Shown here: in pieces, positions 6,802 to 9,024 of the stretch
Layout of the letters: each line of letters opens with the position of its first letter
Position numbering within the stretch: position 1 is the first letter of the stretch
Assembly: GCA_005879205.1 (NCBI GenBank)
Contig: VBLD01000101.1
Span: forward strand, 1-9,024
From: Deltaproteobacteria bacterium
GTDB taxonomy: Bacteria > Desulfobacterota > Binatia > DP-6
Direction: 5' to 3'
Length of the DNA stretch: 9,024 bases
The notes under the pieces: generated by a model
Told to the model about the DNA's origin: nothing
The model's database searches: none
What the model saw: only the letters and a program-made list of their open reading frames with translations
Position numbers and translations under genes: made by a program

Positions 6802-7952
6802 ACGACACGCAGCGGGTGATCCGCGACACGGCGCGGAAGATCGTCGAGCGCGAGCTCGCGCCGCACGTCGAGAAGCTCGAGCACGGCGAGGAGCCGCCCT
6901 ATGCCTGCATCAAGAACCTGGCGCGCGGCCTCGGCATGGCCGGCGACGGCGAGTTCACCGAGGCGATGCGCGAGGCGTCGCCCGAGGACCACCTCGAGTT
7001 CTTCGTGCCCGCCGCGGTGGCGATCGAGATCTCGCGCGTGTGCGCCGGCGTGCTGGTGTCCTACGGGGTCAGCTACGGGCAGGTGGCCGCCACGATTCGC
7101 CGTCACGGCACGCCGGCGCAGCAGGAGCGCTGGGTGCCCGGCCTCATGAGCGGCGACATCGTCGGCGCCTGGGGCCTCACCGAGCCGGGCGCCGGCTCCG
7201 ACGCCTTCGGCTCGATGCGCACGACGGCGCGCGCCGACGGCGATGGATACGTCCTGAACGGCCAGAAGACGTTCATCACCAACGCGCCGTACGCCGAGAT
7301 CTTCGTAATCTATGCCAAGCTCGACGAGAACGGGTCGCGGAACATCCAGCCCTTCCTGGTCGAGCGGGAGCGGCCGGGCCTCGACGTCTCCAAGCCCTTC
7401 CGCAAGATGGGGACGCACGCCTCGCCGACCGGCGCCGTCTACCTCGACCACGTTCGCATCCCGCGCGAGAATCTCCTCGGCGGCGGGGTCCGCGACCGCG
7501 ACCACGTGAAGGGGCGGCTCGCCGACGAGCGCGCCGGCATGCCCACCCTGTCCCTCGGCCTCGCCGACCGCGCCTTCGAGCTCGGGCTGCGCTACTCCAA
7601 GGAGCGCGAGCAGTTCGGCCAGCCGATCTGCAACTTCCAGCTCGTCCAGCGCCGGCTCGCCCGCATGTACGGTCTCCTCTGCAACATGCGGAACTTCGTC
7701 TTCGCCGACTTCCTGGCCGGGCGGAAGGTGCGTCAGAGCATGGCCGACATCTGCGCCGGGAAGCTCTACTGCTGCGAGGCCGCAACGCAGATCACGATGG
7801 AAGCCATCCACATCCTCGGCGGCAACGGCTACATGGAGGAGTACGAGGTGGAGCGCCTCGCCCGCGACGCGAAGCTCATGGAGCTCGGCGGCGGCACGAC
7901 GGAGATCCAGGAGATCACCATCGCGCGCCACCTGGTGGGCGCGGACGCATAG
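6777..7952 (+). CDS. Acyl-CoA dehydrogenase, isovaleryl/long-chain-type catalytic base position
   Basis: This 391-residue FAD enzyme is a full-length acyl-CoA dehydrogenase introducing an alpha,beta double bond and passing electrons to ETF. Visible motifs are WGLTEPGAGSD (132 to 142), NGQKTFITNA (161 to 170), YSKEREQFGQPICNFQLVQ (273 to 291) and ILGGNGYMEEYEVERLARD (346 to 364). The usual catalytic Glu in the C-terminal YEGT motif is replaced: the sequence reads LGGGTTEIQ (370 to 378), with Gly372 at that site. A Glu sits instead at 251 in LADERAG, the alternative base position used by isovaleryl-CoA and long-chain dehydrogenases. The enzyme is probably active, and this geometry is compatible with branched substrates. 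It is followed after eight bases by the next gene. The alignment is by eye. Confidence 0.94.
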   Translation: MPDAYPELNDTQRVIRDTARKIVERELAPHVEKLEHGEEPPYACIKNLARGLGMAGDGEFTEAMREASPEDHLEFFVPAAVAIEISRVCAGVLVSYGVSYGQVAATIRRHGTPAQQERWVPGLMSGDIVGAWGLTEPGAGSDAFGSMRTTARADGDGYVLNGQKTFITNAPYAEIFVIYAKLDENGSRNIQPFLVERERPGLDVSKPFRKMGTHASPTGAVYLDHVRIPRENLLGGGVRDRDHVKGRLADERAGMPTLSLGLADRAFELGLRYSKEREQFGQPICNFQLVQRRLARMYGLLCNMRNFVFADFLAGRKVRQSMADICAGKLYCCEAATQITMEAIHILGGNGYMEEYEVERLARDAKLMELGGGTTEIQEITIARHLVGADA

Positions 7953-7960
7953 CCGGCGCG

Positions 7961-8464
7961 ATGGCCCCGAGCGTGTCACGGCGCGAGCCGTTCGCCGCCC
8001 GCCTGCACTTCGTGCCGCGCGCGCTGCGAGGCGCGCATGCCGCCCTCATCGGGACGCTGCGTGGGTACTTCTCGCGCGCACCCGGCTGGGTCTTGCTCAC
8101 CACACGCGGTCGGCGGACGGGCCTCCCGCGCGAGGTGCTGCTGCCCTGCGCCCGCACGGACGGGGAGATCATCGTGATCTCGACTTACGGCACCCGATCG
8201 GACTGGTTCCGGAACCTCCGCAAGGACCCGCGCGTCGAGGTGACGGTGCGCGGTCGAAGCGTGCCGGCGCGCGCCGAGATCGTCGACGACGTGTTCCACA
8301 AGCGGGCGATCGTATCGGCGAATCCCTTCTTCCCGGCCGCGCCCTTCGGCCCTTTCAATGCCCTGGCCCGCACCGCGCTCCGTCGGCCGGTCGTCGCCTC
8401 CCTCCGGCGCTGGGTCACGCCCCGCCCCGTGGTCGTGATCCGGCCCGAGCGGGCCGGCACGTGA
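7961..8464 (+). CDS. Nitroreductase-family deazaflavin (F420)-dependent oxidoreductase, Ddn-like
   Basis: A 167-residue split-barrel protein of the Ddn/DUF385 family, which uses F420H2 (some members bind FMN or other cofactors). ATG 7961 follows the dehydrogenase stop by eight bases. Supporting motifs are GWVLLTTRGRRTGLPRE (42 to 58), a glycine/arginine cofactor-phosphate loop, and ISTYGTRSDWFRNLRKDPRVEVTVRG (73 to 98), which matches the family pattern of Trp, then N-L and D-P before a strand. A basic, hydrophobic N-terminus of about 35 residues precedes the barrel, as in membrane-associated Ddn proteins. If F420 is the cofactor, the host must make F420, which fits actinobacteria, Chloroflexota and several uncultured phyla. 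Reaction unknown: quinone or enone reduction are possible. It shares the GTGA junction with the final gene. Confidence 0.86.
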   Translation: MAPSVSRREPFAARLHFVPRALRGAHAALIGTLRGYFSRAPGWVLLTTRGRRTGLPREVLLPCARTDGEIIVISTYGTRSDWFRNLRKDPRVEVTVRGRSVPARAEIVDDVFHKRAIVSANPFFPAAPFGPFNALARTALRRPVVASLRRWVTPRPVVVIRPERAGT

Positions 8465-9024
8465 CGCCGCTCGGCCGCCTCCGTCTCCTCGACCTCTCGC
8501 GTCAGCTTCCGGGGCCCTTCTGCACGACGCTGCTCGCCGATCTGGGCGCCGAGGTCCTCGTGAATGCCGCGCCGGGCGATCCGTTCGGCACCGGCATCCC
8601 CTTCCTCGTACGCAACAAGCAGAGCATGACGCTCAACCTGAAGACCGAGGCCGGGCGCGACGTCTTCCTCCGCCTCGCCGCCGGGGCCGACGTCGTGCTC
8701 GAGGGCTTCCGGCCGGGCGTCATGGCGCGCCTCGGCCTCGGCTGGGAGCACCTCTCGGCGCTGAACCCGCGGCTCGTCTACTGCGCGATCTCGGGGTACG
8801 GGCAGGACGGCCCCTACCGCGATCGCGTTGGTCACGACGTCAACTACCTGGCCGCCGCGGGCGTCCTCAACTATGTCGGCGAGTCTGGCGGTCCACCCGT
8901 GATCCCCGGCGTGCAGATCGCCGACATCGGCGCGGGCTCGTTGCTCGCCACGGTCGGCATTCTGACGGCGCTCATCGCCCGCGAGCGGACCGGCCGTGGC
9001 CAGCTGGTCGACGTCGCCATGCTC
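8461..9024 (+). CDS. CaiB/BaiF family protein, alpha-methylacyl-CoA racemase type, N-terminal part (3' end outside window)
   Basis: This gene starts at GTG 8461, overlapping the previous stop (GTGA), and its frame stays open to the right edge, giving 188 residues of an expected 360 to 400. The N-terminus RLLDLSRQLPGPFCTTLLAD and the GRGQLVDVAML segment at 178 to 188 are class III CoA-transferase/racemase hallmarks. In GHDVNYLA (124 to 131) and VQIADIGAG (151 to 159), His125 and Asp155 match the two proton-transfer residues of Mycobacterium tuberculosis alpha-methylacyl-CoA racemase (His126 and Asp156), with identical spacing. A racemase or epimerase of 2-methylacyl-CoA is therefore more likely than a CoA-transferase. 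The third signature region lies outside the window. In context it would set the stereochemistry for the dehydrogenase. Partial gene; family call firm. Confidence 0.9.
   Translation, partial: MTPLGRLRLLDLSRQLPGPFCTTLLADLGAEVLVNAAPGDPFGTGIPFLVRNKQSMTLNLKTEAGRDVFLRLAAGADVVLEGFRPGVMARLGLGWEHLSALNPRLVYCAISGYGQDGPYRDRVGHDVNYLAAAGVLNYVGESGGPPVIPGVQIADIGAGSLLATVGILTALIARERTGRGQLVDVAML

Noticed and set aside
6741..7979. Minus-strand open frame almost exactly mirroring the acyl-CoA dehydrogenase
   Set aside because: Long antisense open frames opposite high-G+C genes are common. The plus-strand reading has every dehydrogenase motif in order and the minus-strand reading has none.

Overview
The window is a G+C-rich stretch (about 70% G+C by eye) completely filled by eleven co-directional plus-strand genes. 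Both end genes are cut by the window edges. There are no RNA genes, repeats, mobile elements, CRISPR arrays or intergenic gaps longer than 13 bases. Nearly every junction is a 4-base ATGA/GTGA overlap, a 1-base TGATG overlap or a short longer overlap, so this reads as the interior of one operon whose promoter and terminator lie outside. The style and gene content resemble uncultured soil or groundwater lineages rich in acyl-CoA genes (Binatota, Rokubacteria, some Myxococcota) or actinobacteria. The sequence alone does not decide between them.

Layout, left to right: (1) C-terminal part of a nitronate monooxygenase-like FMN protein; (2) a DUF35 OB-fold protein with an apparent frameshift at its N-terminus; (3) a second DUF35 protein; (4) and (5) two tandem thiolase-superfamily proteins of the lipid-transfer/SCP-x type, both without the canonical catalytic Cys and His; (6) enoyl-CoA hydratase; (7) a small cupin; (8) an AMP-forming acyl-CoA synthetase; (9) an acyl-CoA dehydrogenase with its base apparently in the isovaleryl/long-chain type position; (10) a Ddn-like deazaflavin (F420)-dependent nitroreductase-family protein; (11) the N-terminal half of a CaiB/BaiF protein with alpha-methylacyl-CoA racemase catalytic residues.

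Taken together, the genes encode a plausible catabolic cycle for a methyl-branched carboxylic acid: CoA activation (8), epimerisation at the 2-methyl centre (11), alpha,beta-dehydrogenation (9), hydration (6), then carbon-carbon cleavage by a thiolase-like/DUF35 complex (2 to 5). The last step resembles actinobacterial cholesterol side-chain degradation, where an Ltp2-type thiolase-fold protein bound to a DUF35 domain acts as a retro-aldolase. Here the whole module is duplicated in the order DUF35-DUF35-thiolase-thiolase, which is the most interesting feature of the window. The substrate cannot be read from the sequence. The two flavin/deazaflavin proteins and the cupin have no assigned step.
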